The notes beneath the pieces were generated by a model. The model did not search any database, was not told the DNA's origin, and worked only from the letters and a program-made list of their open reading frames with translations. Of a stretch of 9,817 nucleotides of DNA, positions 1 to 7,500 are shown piece after piece (within the stretch, counting starts at the first letter, position 1; the number at the start of each line of letters is the position of its first letter). A program made the translations under genes and the position numbers. Origin of the DNA: an uncultured Prevotella sp. (lineage in GTDB: Bacteria; Bacteroidota; Bacteroidia; Bacteroidales; Bacteroidaceae). The stretch is from positions 1 through 9,817 of the forward strand of contig USJD01000133.1 in NCBI GenBank assembly GCA_900554835.1. Reading direction: 5' to 3'.

Positions 1-1329
1 CGTGGTGTGGAGTATCCTAAGGAGCAGGAGCGCGGCTATGCTTCCAATGAGGATCTCTATGTACCTGGTTATTTCGACATGCCAATCAAGAAGGGTGAGA
101 GCATAGTTTTTGCTGCATCTACATCTGAAATCAAGACCAGTACATTGAAGAAACTCTTTGATAAGGAAGTGGCAGAAAGAGCCCCTCGTGACAATTTCTT
201 CCATTGTCTTGTCAATGCTGCCCATCAGTTCCACCGTCGTGAGAAAAATGATGACCGATACATTCTGGCTGGTTATCCTTGGTTCAAGTGCCGTGCGCGA
301 GATACATTCATCTCTTTGCCAGGTCTTACCCTCTCTATAGAGGAAAATGATTACTTTGAACTGGTGATGAAGACTGCCATGAAGGGTTATCAGGAATTCA
401 TGGAAGGAAAGGATATCACTGTGAATATTACCGAATTGGAACAGCCGGATGTTCCTCTCTGGGCAATCTGGGCTCTTCAGCAGTATGCTAAGGAAACCAG
501 CAAGGAGGAATGTCTGAAGAAATATGGTAAGTTCATCAAGAGTGTCATGCTCTTTATCGAAGGCAATCACCATCCTAATCTGGAATTGCATCCTAACGGA
601 CTCCTTTACGCTGATGGTAAGAATAAAGCCGTGACATGGATGAACTCTACTGCCAACGGAAAACCTGTAGTTCCAAGAAGTGGCTATATTGTTGAGTTCA
701 ATGCGTTGTGGTACAATGCATTGTGCTTCTGTGCTGCTCTCTGCGAACTGGAAGGCAAGCAAGAAAGACAGCAGCATCTCCTGGAAATTGCGGAAAAGAC
801 TAAGCAATCTTTCCTCGATACATTCCTCAATGAGTATGGTTATCTCTATGACTATGTAGATGGCAACATGATCGATTGGAGTGTTCGACCTAATATGATT
901 TTCCCAGTCGCTTTCGACTATTCTCCTCTTTCTCAAGACCAGAAGAAGAAAGTGCTCGATATCTGTACACGTGAACTTCTGACCCCTAAGGGATTGCGCT
1001 CTCTTTCTCCTAAGAGTGGCGGTTATAATCCTGTCTATGTAGGTCCTCAGAGCCAGCGAGATTATGCATATCATCAAGGTACTGCATGGCCTTGGCTCGG
1101 CGGTTTCTATATGGAGGCAAGTTTGAAACTCTACAGAAGAACCCGATTGAGCTTCATCGAGCGCCAAATGGTGGGATATGAAGATGAAATGTCTTATCAT
1201 TGTCTTGGTACCATCAGCGAACTCTTTGATGGTAACCCACCATTTGCTGGACGTGGTGCCATTTCCTTTGCCATGAATGTGGCAGAGATTCTGCGTGCAC
1301 TCGAATTACTCGATAAGTATCAATATTAA
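1..1329 (+). CDS. Glycogen debranching enzyme (amylo-alpha-1,6-glucosidase), C-terminal part, 5' end outside window
   Basis: The reading frame is open from the first base, so this is the last 442 codons of a longer gene; the GTG at position 7 is not a credible start. Residues are numbered from the first codon in the window. Visible hallmarks of the (alpha/alpha)6-barrel domain of bacterial and archaeal debranching enzymes (GH133/GDE_C type) are GYPWF followed by RARD with Asp101, VEFNALWYNAL at 231-241, YHQGTAWPWL at 357-366, and ISELFDGNPP at 405-414. Glu407 in the last motif is a plausible catalytic acid or base, by analogy only. The family removes alpha-1,6 branch glucose from glycogen in the cytoplasm. 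Full-length Bacteroidota members are, from memory, about 650 residues, so roughly the first 200 are missing. The next gene starts 16 bases downstream, suggesting an operon for glycogen turnover. Family assignment is confident; exact substrate is inferred. Confidence 0.88.
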   Translation, partial: RGVEYPKEQERGYASNEDLYVPGYFDMPIKKGESIVFAASTSEIKTSTLKKLFDKEVAERAPRDNFFHCLVNAAHQFHRREKNDDRYILAGYPWFKCRARDTFISLPGLTLSIEENDYFELVMKTAMKGYQEFMEGKDITVNITELEQPDVPLWAIWALQQYAKETSKEECLKKYGKFIKSVMLFIEGNHHPNLELHPNGLLYADGKNKAVTWMNSTANGKPVVPRSGYIVEFNALWYNALCFCAALCELEGKQERQQHLLEIAEKTKQSFLDTFLNEYGYLYDYVDGNMIDWSVRPNMIFPVAFDYSPLSQDQKKKVLDICTRELLTPKGLRSLSPKSGGYNPVYVGPQSQRDYAYHQGTAWPWLGGFYMEASLKLYRRTRLSFIERQMVGYEDEMSYHCLGTISELFDGNPPFAGRGAISFAMNVAEILRALELLDKYQY

Positions 1330-1330
1330 T

Positions 1331-1337
1331 AAGGAGG
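1331..1337 (+). promoter_or_regulatory. Strong Shine-Dalgarno sequence for the glycosyltransferase
   Basis: AAGGAGG lies 8 bases before the ATG at 1346 and decides that start over upstream in-frame codons that overlap the debranching-enzyme gene. Such a full match is unusual here: the other three complete genes in the window show no comparable motif, which is the usual Bacteroidota pattern. Confidence 0.75.
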
Positions 1338-1345
1338 ACTGCTAT

Positions 1346-2614
1346 ATGAAAGTATTAATGTTTGGATGGGAGTATCCTCCTCATGTATTTGGTGGTTTGG
1401 CTACTGCTAACTTTGGTATTTCTCAGGGCTTGCATGCCCAGGGTGACATTGAAACCATACTCTGTCTTCCTCATCCTTTCGGTGATGAGGATCGCAGTGC
1501 TTGTAAGATTGTGGCCATGAACAGTGTGCCTATCGCCTGGCGTGATGTCAATCATGATTACGTACAGCAGCGAGTAGGCAATATTATGAATCCGGATGAC
1601 TATTTCCGTTATCGCGATCATATCTATGCCGACTTCAACTATATGAATGTCAACGACCTCGGATGTATGGATTTTGCAGGTGGTTATCCATCCAATCTCC
1701 ACGACGAGATCAACAACTATAGCATCATTGCCGGTGTGGTAGCTCGTAGTGAGGAATTTGATATTATCCATGCTCACGACTGGCTGACTTTCCCTGCTGG
1801 TATTCATGCCAAGAGGGTGAGTGGTAAACCATTGTGCATTCACGTGCATGCTACCGATTTCGACCGTAGCCGTGGTAAGGTAAACCCTACCGTTTATTCC
1901 ATCGAGAAGGATGGTATGGACAATGCCGACTGTATCATGTGTGTATCTGAGTTGACCCGACAGACGGTCATCAATCAGTATCACCAGGATCCACGCAAGT
2001 GCTTTGCTATGCACAATGCGGTATATCCATTGAAGCAGGAGTGGCAGGATATTCCTCGTCCTGATCATAAGGGTAAGGAGAAGGTGGTTACATTCTTGGG
2101 TCGTCTCACCATGCAAAAGGGACCAGAATATTTCGTTGAGGCTGCCAATATGGTGCTTCACCGTACCCGTAATGTGCGTTTCTGCATGGCTGGTTCTGGA
2201 GATATGATGGACCAGATGATTTATCTTGCAGCAGAGCGAGGTATTGCCGATCGTTTCCACTTCCCTGGTTTCATGCGCGGCAAGCAGGTATATGAGTGCC
2301 TGAAGGATTCCGATGTCTATGTCATGCCTTCTGTGAGTGAGCCTTTCGGTATCTCTCCTTTGGAGGCCATGCAGTGTGGTACACCTACCATCATTTCCAA
2401 GCAGAGTGGTTGTGGTGAGATTCTTACCAACTGTATCAAGGTAGATTACTGGGATATTCATGCCCTTGCAGATGCCATCTACAGTATCTGTCATAATGAG
2501 AGTCTTTTCGACTATCTTTCTGTGGAAGGCAAGAAGGAAGTTGACCAGATTACTTGGGAAAAGGTGGGCGCCCGCATCAGGGACTTATACCTTAAAACCT
2601 TAGGATGGAAGTAG
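1346..2614 (+). CDS. GT-B fold glycosyltransferase, glycogen synthase-like (GT4/GT5 type)
   Basis: A 422-residue cytoplasmic protein without signal peptide or membrane segment. The frame extends upstream to 1277, but the ATG at 1346 follows AAGGAGG and gives the typical N-terminus MKVLMFGWEYPP. Motifs in order are the N-terminal glycine loop FGGLA (15-19), as in ADP-glucose-dependent glycogen synthases; HAHDW (142-146); HVHATD (166-171); GRLTMQKG (252-259), opening the donor-binding C-terminal domain; and the retaining-transferase E-x7-E signature with Glu332 and Glu340 in EPFGISPLE. These point to a retaining enzyme that transfers glucose from a nucleotide sugar. Position between a debranching enzyme and a GH57 homologue makes alpha-glucan or glycogen synthesis the likely role. 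The donor (ADP- or UDP-glucose) cannot be told from sequence. Another GT4 function remains possible, but the neighbours argue against it. Likely translated from the same mRNA as the upstream gene. Confidence 0.87.
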   Translation: MKVLMFGWEYPPHVFGGLATANFGISQGLHAQGDIETILCLPHPFGDEDRSACKIVAMNSVPIAWRDVNHDYVQQRVGNIMNPDDYFRYRDHIYADFNYMNVNDLGCMDFAGGYPSNLHDEINNYSIIAGVVARSEEFDIIHAHDWLTFPAGIHAKRVSGKPLCIHVHATDFDRSRGKVNPTVYSIEKDGMDNADCIMCVSELTRQTVINQYHQDPRKCFAMHNAVYPLKQEWQDIPRPDHKGKEKVVTFLGRLTMQKGPEYFVEAANMVLHRTRNVRFCMAGSGDMMDQMIYLAAERGIADRFHFPGFMRGKQVYECLKDSDVYVMPSVSEPFGISPLEAMQCGTPTIISKQSGCGEILTNCIKVDYWDIHALADAIYSICHNESLFDYLSVEGKKEVDQITWEKVGARIRDLYLKTLGWK

Positions 2615-2625
2615 GTTAAGTGAAA

Positions 2626-2655
2626 AGTGAAGAACGAAGAGTGAAGAACTCTTTG
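2626..2655 (+). repeat. Short degenerate GTGAAGA-type repeat with small hairpin in the gap before the GH57 gene
   Basis: The 88-base gap 2615-2702 holds a 10-base direct repeat, AGTGAAGAAC, at 2626-2635 and 2640-2649, with a related GTGAAAAG just before it. An 8-bp stem (one G-T pair) with a 5-base loop can form at 2635-2655. No T-run follows directly, so it is a poor terminator. No TAnnTTTG promoter element is seen in the gap, so the GH57 gene is probably read through from upstream. Confidence 0.5.
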
Positions 2656-2702
2656 TCTTTGCTTGTCATAAAGTTAAACGTTCAAATATCAAGTTTCAAA
2701 TT

Positions 2703-4133
2703 ATGAAGACAATTTGTTTATATTTCGAGATACACCAGATTACCCATCTGAAACGCTACCGCTTCTTCGACATCGGTACTGATCATTATTACTATGATGA
2801 TTACGAGAATGAGCGTTCTATCAGCGAGATAGCTGAGAAGTCATATATGCCAGCGCTCAATGCCCTGTTGGAGATGATCCATCAGAGTGACAAGTATTTC
2901 AAGGTAGCCTTTTCACTCTCAGGAGTCGGCATGGAACAGTTGGAAATGCATGCTCCTCAGGTATTGGAAAAATTGCAGGAACTGAACGCTACCGGTTGTG
3001 TAGAGTTCCTCGCAGAGCCATATTCTCATGGTCTTGCCTCTCTCGTCAATGAGGATAGCTTTGCCAAGGAGGTTAAGCGTCAGGCTTCCAAGATCAAGGA
3101 ATATTTCGGTAAGGAGCCAACTGTGCTTCGCAATTCATCACTCATCTACAGCGATGATATCGGTTTGCAGGCTTCTCAGATGGGCTTCGAAGGTATGTTG
3201 ACCGAAGGTGCCAAGCATGTATTGGGCTGGAAGTCTCCACACTATGTTTATCACTGTCCGATAGCTCCAAATCTGAAGCTTTTGCTCCGTGATATCCGTT
3301 TGAGTGATGATATCTCCCTGCGTTTCAATAATAGCAGTTGGGATGGTTATCCACTCTTTGCTGATACCTATATCAATGAGATAGCAGCTTTGCCACAGGA
3401 AGAGCAGATTATCAATATCTTCATGGAACTGTCTGCCCTTGGTATTGCCCAGCCATTGTCCAGCAATATCCTCGAGTTCTTCAAGGCATTGCCAGAATGT
3501 GCTCGCCAGAAGGGCATCACCTTCTCTACACCTTCAGAGATTTGCAAGAAGATGAAGTCAGTAGGCGAGTTGAATGTACCTGATACATTGAGTTGGGTGG
3601 ATGAGGAGCGTGATGTCAGCACATGGCTCGGAAATCCGATGCAGCGTGAGGCTTTCAACAAACTCTATAGTGTAGCCGACCGTGTACGTATTGCCAATGA
3701 TCCTCGTATCAATCAGGACTGGGATTACTTGCAGGCAAGCAACAACTTCCGTTTTATGACTACCAAGCCAAGTAATGTAGGTCTTGACCGTGGTATCTAT
3801 TCAAGTCCATTTGATGCTTTCACAAATTACATGAACATTCTGGGCGACTTCCTCAACCGAGTAAACTCTCTCCATCCAGAAATGGACAATGAGCAGCTCG
3901 ATAATTACATGACCAGTGTAACCAATATGGAGGAGGAGATAGAGATGAAGGATAAGGAAATCACCCGTCTCCAGGCTAAGTTGGACAAGATAGAAAAGGA
4001 AGTAGAGAAACTGCGTGAAGCACAGAAGCCAGCCAAGGCTGCTGCAAAGAAGGCTGCTGCAAAGAAGGCACCTGCTAAGGCTACAACCAAGTCAGCAGCA
4101 AAACCTGCTGCCAAAAAAACTACTGATAAGTAA
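2703..4133 (+). CDS. GH57 alpha-amylase-like protein, probably catalytically inactive, with coiled coil and Lys/Ala-rich tail
   Basis: A 476-residue cytoplasmic protein with no signal peptide. Family GH57 is recognised from ordered blocks: FEIHQ (8-12, the HQP region with Pro changed to Ile), VEFLAEPYSH (100-109), VLRNSSLIY followed by GFEGMLTEG (141-169), and LRFNNSSWDGYPLFAD (206-221) running into NIFMELSALG (238-247). In active GH57 alpha-amylases, as I recall them, the third block reads RNTELIY with the nucleophile Glu and the last reads FMDYETFG with the acid/base Asp. Here those positions are Ser146 and Glu242, so hydrolysis or transfer is doubtful. Residues 413-437 form a coiled coil with a/d positions I413, I420, L423, L427, I430, V434, L437. 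Residues 442-476 are almost only Lys, Ala, Pro and Thr, resembling histone H1-type tails. The start ATG has no Shine-Dalgarno motif. It lies third in the glycogen cluster, 88 bases after the transferase. Automatic annotation would probably call it alpha-amylase; a structural or regulatory glycogen-binding role is my inference. Confidence 0.85.
   Translation: MKTICLYFEIHQITHLKRYRFFDIGTDHYYYDDYENERSISEIAEKSYMPALNALLEMIHQSDKYFKVAFSLSGVGMEQLEMHAPQVLEKLQELNATGCVEFLAEPYSHGLASLVNEDSFAKEVKRQASKIKEYFGKEPTVLRNSSLIYSDDIGLQASQMGFEGMLTEGAKHVLGWKSPHYVYHCPIAPNLKLLLRDIRLSDDISLRFNNSSWDGYPLFADTYINEIAALPQEEQIINIFMELSALGIAQPLSSNILEFFKALPECARQKGITFSTPSEICKKMKSVGELNVPDTLSWVDEERDVSTWLGNPMQREAFNKLYSVADRVRIANDPRINQDWDYLQASNNFRFMTTKPSNVGLDRGIYSSPFDAFTNYMNILGDFLNRVNSLHPEMDNEQLDNYMTSVTNMEEEIEMKDKEITRLQAKLDKIEKEVEKLREAQKPAKAAAKKAAAKKAPAKATTKSAAKPAAKKTTDK
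4035..4079 (+). repeat. Three tandem 15-bp units encoding the basic tail of the GH57 protein
   Basis: Two identical copies of AAGGCTGCTGCAAAG (4035-4049 and 4050-4064) are followed by a diverged third, AAGGCACCTGCTAAG (4065-4079). They encode KAAAK, KAAAK and KAPAK. The in-frame unit allows the tail to lengthen or shorten by five residues without a frameshift. Confidence 0.85.
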
Positions 4134-4141
4134 AAATGAGA

Positions 4142-4164
4142 TTCCTCAGGAAACCCCTGAAGAA
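4142..4164 (+). other. Weak hairpin just after the GH57 stop codon
   Basis: TCAGG (4146-4150) pairs with CCTGA (4156-4160) around a 5-base loop, extended by three more pairs beyond one mismatch. No T-run follows. It may protect the 3' end of the mRNA or be incidental. Confidence 0.3.
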
Positions 4165-4175
4165 AAGAAATTATA

Positions 4176-4222
4176 AAACAAGAGTGTATCTTCTGACTTT
4201 TTTAGGAGATACACTCTTGTTT
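4176..4222 (+). terminator. Long 16-bp hairpin downstream of the glycogen cluster
   Basis: Bases 4176-4191 pair perfectly with 4207-4222 around a 15-base loop that includes a T-run. The right arm ends in TTGTTT, giving some U-richness, but a separate T-run after the stem is absent. It is the first strong hairpin of a tandem terminator region, 43 bases after the GH57 stop, and could also act as an mRNA 3'-end stabiliser. Confidence 0.65.
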
Positions 4223-4227
4223 GAATA

Positions 4228-4237
4228 TAAACGTATA
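4228..4237 (+). promoter_or_regulatory. Near-match to the LacI-type operator (auxiliary site candidate)
   Basis: TAAACGTATA differs by one base from the core TAAACGTTTA of the palindrome at 4286-4299, and the two centres are exactly 60 bases apart. It overlaps the base of the terminator stem, and in AT-rich DNA such a match may be chance. Confidence 0.3.
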
Positions 4238-4274
4238 AAAAGCGCTTCATCTGATGGAAGATGGGCGCTTTTTT
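4237..4274 (+). terminator. Rho-independent terminator of the glycogen cluster
   Basis: AAAAAGCGC (4237-4245) pairs with GCGCTTTTT (4265-4273). Inside it, CATCT (4248-4252) pairs with AGATG (4259-4263) around a 6-base loop, separated by a small asymmetric bulge. The GC core followed by six Ts (4269-4274) is a classic intrinsic terminator. The A-run on the left arm could make it work on the - strand as well. Confidence 0.85.
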
Positions 4275-4285
4275 ATACATTTATC

Positions 4286-4299
4286 CGTAAACGTTTACG
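4286..4299. promoter_or_regulatory. 14-bp perfect palindrome, LacI/GalR-family operator candidate
   Basis: CGTAAACGTTTACG is its own reverse complement. It carries the central AAnCGnTT-like pattern with a CpG at the symmetry axis that is typical of operators bound by LacI/GalR-family regulators. It lies 22 bases upstream of the -33 element of the susC promoter, centred about 65 bases before the predicted transcription start. That position suits activation or an upstream operator of a repressor. No regulator gene is present in the window, so the cognate protein is unknown. Confidence 0.6.
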
Positions 4300-4321
4300 T
4301 TATTTTGTGTATGTATTTGCA

Positions 4322-4351
4322 TTGACTTTTTGAGAATTTTTTATACCTTTG
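4322..4351 (+). promoter_or_regulatory. Bacteroidota-type sigma-ABfr promoter for susCD
   Basis: TTG at 4322-4324 (-33 element) is followed after 19 bases by TACCTTTG at 4344-4351, a perfect match to the -7 consensus TAnnTTTG of Bacteroides-type housekeeping promoters. The spacing is also the consensus one. Transcription should start near 4357-4360, after both terminators and the palindrome. Confidence 0.8.
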
Positions 4352-4357
4352 CGGCAT

Positions 4358-4504
4358 AACAAACCTACATATTAACTAAGGAACCGCTTAATAACAACGG
4401 AACCAAGTCATGATGAATAAGGTGAGTTCGTATGAAAACTGAATAAAAGTGAAATTAAGTTCAGATTAAAAACTTGAAATAATAATAACCTAAAACAGAA
4501 GTTT
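4358..4504 (+). other. AT-rich 5' leader of the susC mRNA
   Basis: About 145 bases separate the predicted start site from the susC ATG. The leader holds a direct repeat GGAACC (4380-4385 and 4399-4404), and a weak 7-bp stem (one G-T pair) is possible around 4454-4476. No riboswitch class I know is recognisable, and no Shine-Dalgarno motif precedes the ATG at 4505. Such long A-rich leaders are common in front of susC-type genes. Confidence 0.45.
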
Positions 4505-7500
4505 ATGTATCAACAACTGAAACGTGTCAGTATGGCACTGGCTTTAGGCTCTGTTTGTTTTGGTGCTTTTGCACAACAGAAAACAATCAAGGGTACAGTG
4601 AAGGATTCTAATGGCGAACCAATGATCGGCGTTAGTGTTGTTCCAGAGGGTATGGCAGGCTCAGGCTCTGTCACCGATTTGGATGGTAACTTTTCTATTA
4701 ACGGAGTTAATCCATCAACAGTTCTCAAATTTACCTATATCGGTTACAAGGAAAAGAAAGTAAAGGTAGGTGCACAGAACTCAGTCGATATCGTTATGGA
4801 GGAAGACAACAATTCTCTGGATGAATTGGTAGTCATCGGTTATGGCGTAGTGAAGAAACGCGATTTGACAGGTTCTGTCGCTTCCATCAAGTCTGACGAT
4901 CTTAAGAATGTGGCTTCATCTAATGCTATGCAGGCGATGCAGGCTAAGATTCCTGGTATGGACTTGCAGCAGTCAAGTGGTGAGTCTGGTTCTGGCGTAA
5001 GCATCAATCTCCGTGGTGCCCGTTCTATGTTGGCTTCCAATAATCCGTTGATTCTTGTGGATGGTGTGGCTTATGGTTCTACACTCGACATCAATCCATC
5101 TGATATTGAGTCTATGGAGGTATTGAAGGATGCTTCTTCTACTGCTATCTATGGTGCCCGTGGTGCCAATGGTGTTATCATCATTACTACCAAGCGTGGT
5201 AAGGCTGGTAAGACTTCAGTAGGATTCAATTTCTACAACTCTTTCAATAGTGCTACTAATGCAGCGCATTCTATGTACGGTGCAAAGGAAGTACAGCGCC
5301 TGATAGACAAGAGTGCTTATGCAACTTGGTATAAAGGTGACAAGACTTTGGAGGCTTACAATACCGTGCTTGGCAGCATCACTCCTGAAAGTGTACTGAC
5401 CAATAAACTGGATGATGGTACATCTACATTCGATATTTATAATGATGGTTCTTATACTGATTGGGGCGATTTGCTCTTGAAGAACAGTACCTCTCAGAAC
5501 TATGAAGTAAATGTAGCAGGTGGTAGTGATAAGACCAATTTCAATATTTCCTTGGGTGCTATGTACGACCGTGGTTTGATGAAGAACGATCAGATGAGCC
5601 GCTACAATGGTAAGGTGAATATCGACCATCGCATCAATAAGGTTGTGAAGGTAGGATCCAGCTTGCTCTTTACTTATAAGAACTGGAACCGTCGTAATTC
5701 CGGCGTTTACAACCAGGCTTTGAAGATGACCACCATTACTCATCCATATTTGACAGATGGAAGCATCAATGCCACTCCAAACCCTTGGTATGCAGCTCAC
5801 TGTTCTCCATTGCTGGATGATGTGGATGGTGCTTATCAGAACAATACTGAGTCAACTCGTTTCTTCGGCAATGCTTATGTGGAAGTTGCTCCTCTGAAGG
5901 GCCTGAACTTACGCTCTATGTTTGCTGTTGATAGAAGCGACTCCCGCAATGGTTTGTATCAGGACTATCAGAGTCAGCAGAGATACCAGTCTCCTTCTAC
6001 CAGCTACATCCGTCAGATCAGAAACAACTCTACCGCGATTACATGGGATAATACCATCAATTACAATACTACGATAGCAGAGAAGCATGATTTGACAGCA
6101 TTGCTTGGTCATGAGTTGACCCAGACAGTGACAGAAAGTTCTACCGTGGGCGGTGATGCAGGAGCTACTCATTATTATGAGAGTGGTTACAATGATCTGT
6201 CTAAGATCCTTTCTCCTGTGACAACTTCTACCTACGTCAAGACTTCCATGTTGTCATTCTTCGGACGTTTGAACTATTCTTATGCCAGCAAGTATCTGTT
6301 GACCGCTTCACTTCGTGCTGATGGTTCATCTACTTTGGCAAAGGGTCACAAGTGGGGTTACTTCCCATCTGTAGCAGGTGGTTGGAGAATGATCGAGGAG
6401 AGTTGGTTGAAAGACCAGAAAGTATTGAGCAACTTGAAACTTCGTGCTTCTTGGGGTATTTCCGGTAATGCAGCTATTGATGCTTATTCTACATTGACAT
6501 CACTGAGTGCCAATACCTATTATTACTATTTAGGCAACACAGATGTATCTGGTAAGATTCCAAGCCAGTTGGGTAATCCTAACCTGACATGGGAGAAGAC
6601 CTCATCATTCAACCTTGGTCTCGACTTCGGTTTCCTTGATGGCCGTATCAGCGGTAGCATTGATTACTATTGGAACCATACCTATGATTTGTTGTTCTAT
6701 AAGACAGCACCTGCATCATCATTCCCTACCGTTATCGACAATATCGGTAAGACAAAGGGACAGGGTCTTGAGATCTCTTTGATGACAGATATCGTTCGTA
6801 CCAAGGACTTCGACTGGACAGCCAACTGGTCTTACTCTCATTTCAAGGATGAAATTACTGAGTTGACAGGTGGTGTTGATAAGTATGTATCTGGTACCAA
6901 GGGCTTGTTCGTAGGCAATCGTGTAAACGCATTCTATGATTACAAGGTACTCGGTGAGTGGGGTATTGGTGAGTTCGACCAGTATGTAGAAGACTTTAAG
7001 GCTGCACATGAAGGCAAGAAGCCTGGTTGCACAGGTACCAAGGGCTATGGTACACCAGGTTCTCCAAAGATTTTGGATAAGGATGGTGATGGTACTATCA
7101 GTTCTGACGACCGTGTACTCTACAACCAGGATCCTAATCATGTATTCGGTATGACCAATACATTCACCTATAAGGATTTCTCACTCTCAGTACAGTTGAT
7201 GGCTCGTTTGGGCGGTTATATTTCATACGCAATGAATGAGCAGTTGAACTTTGAGTCTGCCAACTGGGGTGATGCTATCGATTATTGGACACCAACCAAT
7301 ACCGATGCAAAATTCCCTAACCCAGGTTTGGATACAAATTCCAGCAAGATCTGGTCAACTTACAAGTCTGCGTTCACATACGAAAAGGCTGATTACTTCA
7401 AGATTAAGGATATCACCCTTTCTTATAATGTGCCAGCTAAGTGGTTGCATACTATCGGTATGAATAAGGCTCGAGTATATTGCTCAATGAAGAACTTCAT

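Noticed and set aside
1277..1345. Longer version of the glycosyltransferase starting at 1277
   Set aside because: The extra 23 residues overlap the debranching-enzyme gene and resemble no family N-terminus, while the ATG at 1346 has AAGGAGG 8 bases upstream and begins the expected MKVLMFGWEYPP.
1355..2494. Long open frame on the - strand (379 codons) opposite the glycosyltransferase
   Set aside because: It lies wholly antisense to a gene with clear family motifs, its product shows no recognisable domain and a His/Thr/Ile-rich mix typical of antisense translation, and it has no promoter or ribosome site.
4136..4333. Possible 65-codon gene after the GH57 gene
   Set aside because: It runs through two hairpins, the operator palindrome and the -33 region of the susC promoter, and its product is a basic, unrecognisable peptide.
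4410..4442. Possible 10-residue leader peptide in the susC 5' leader
   Set aside because: A short ATG-to-stop frame is expected by chance in 145 bases; there is no ribosome site, no codon run and no attenuator-like hairpin pair around it.
5216..5800. Antisense open frame of 194 codons within susC, and similar ones at 6719-7141 and 9192-9719
   Set aside because: All are opposite well-supported susC/susD coding sequence, show no domains, and have Ile/Thr/Cys-rich products typical of shadow frames.
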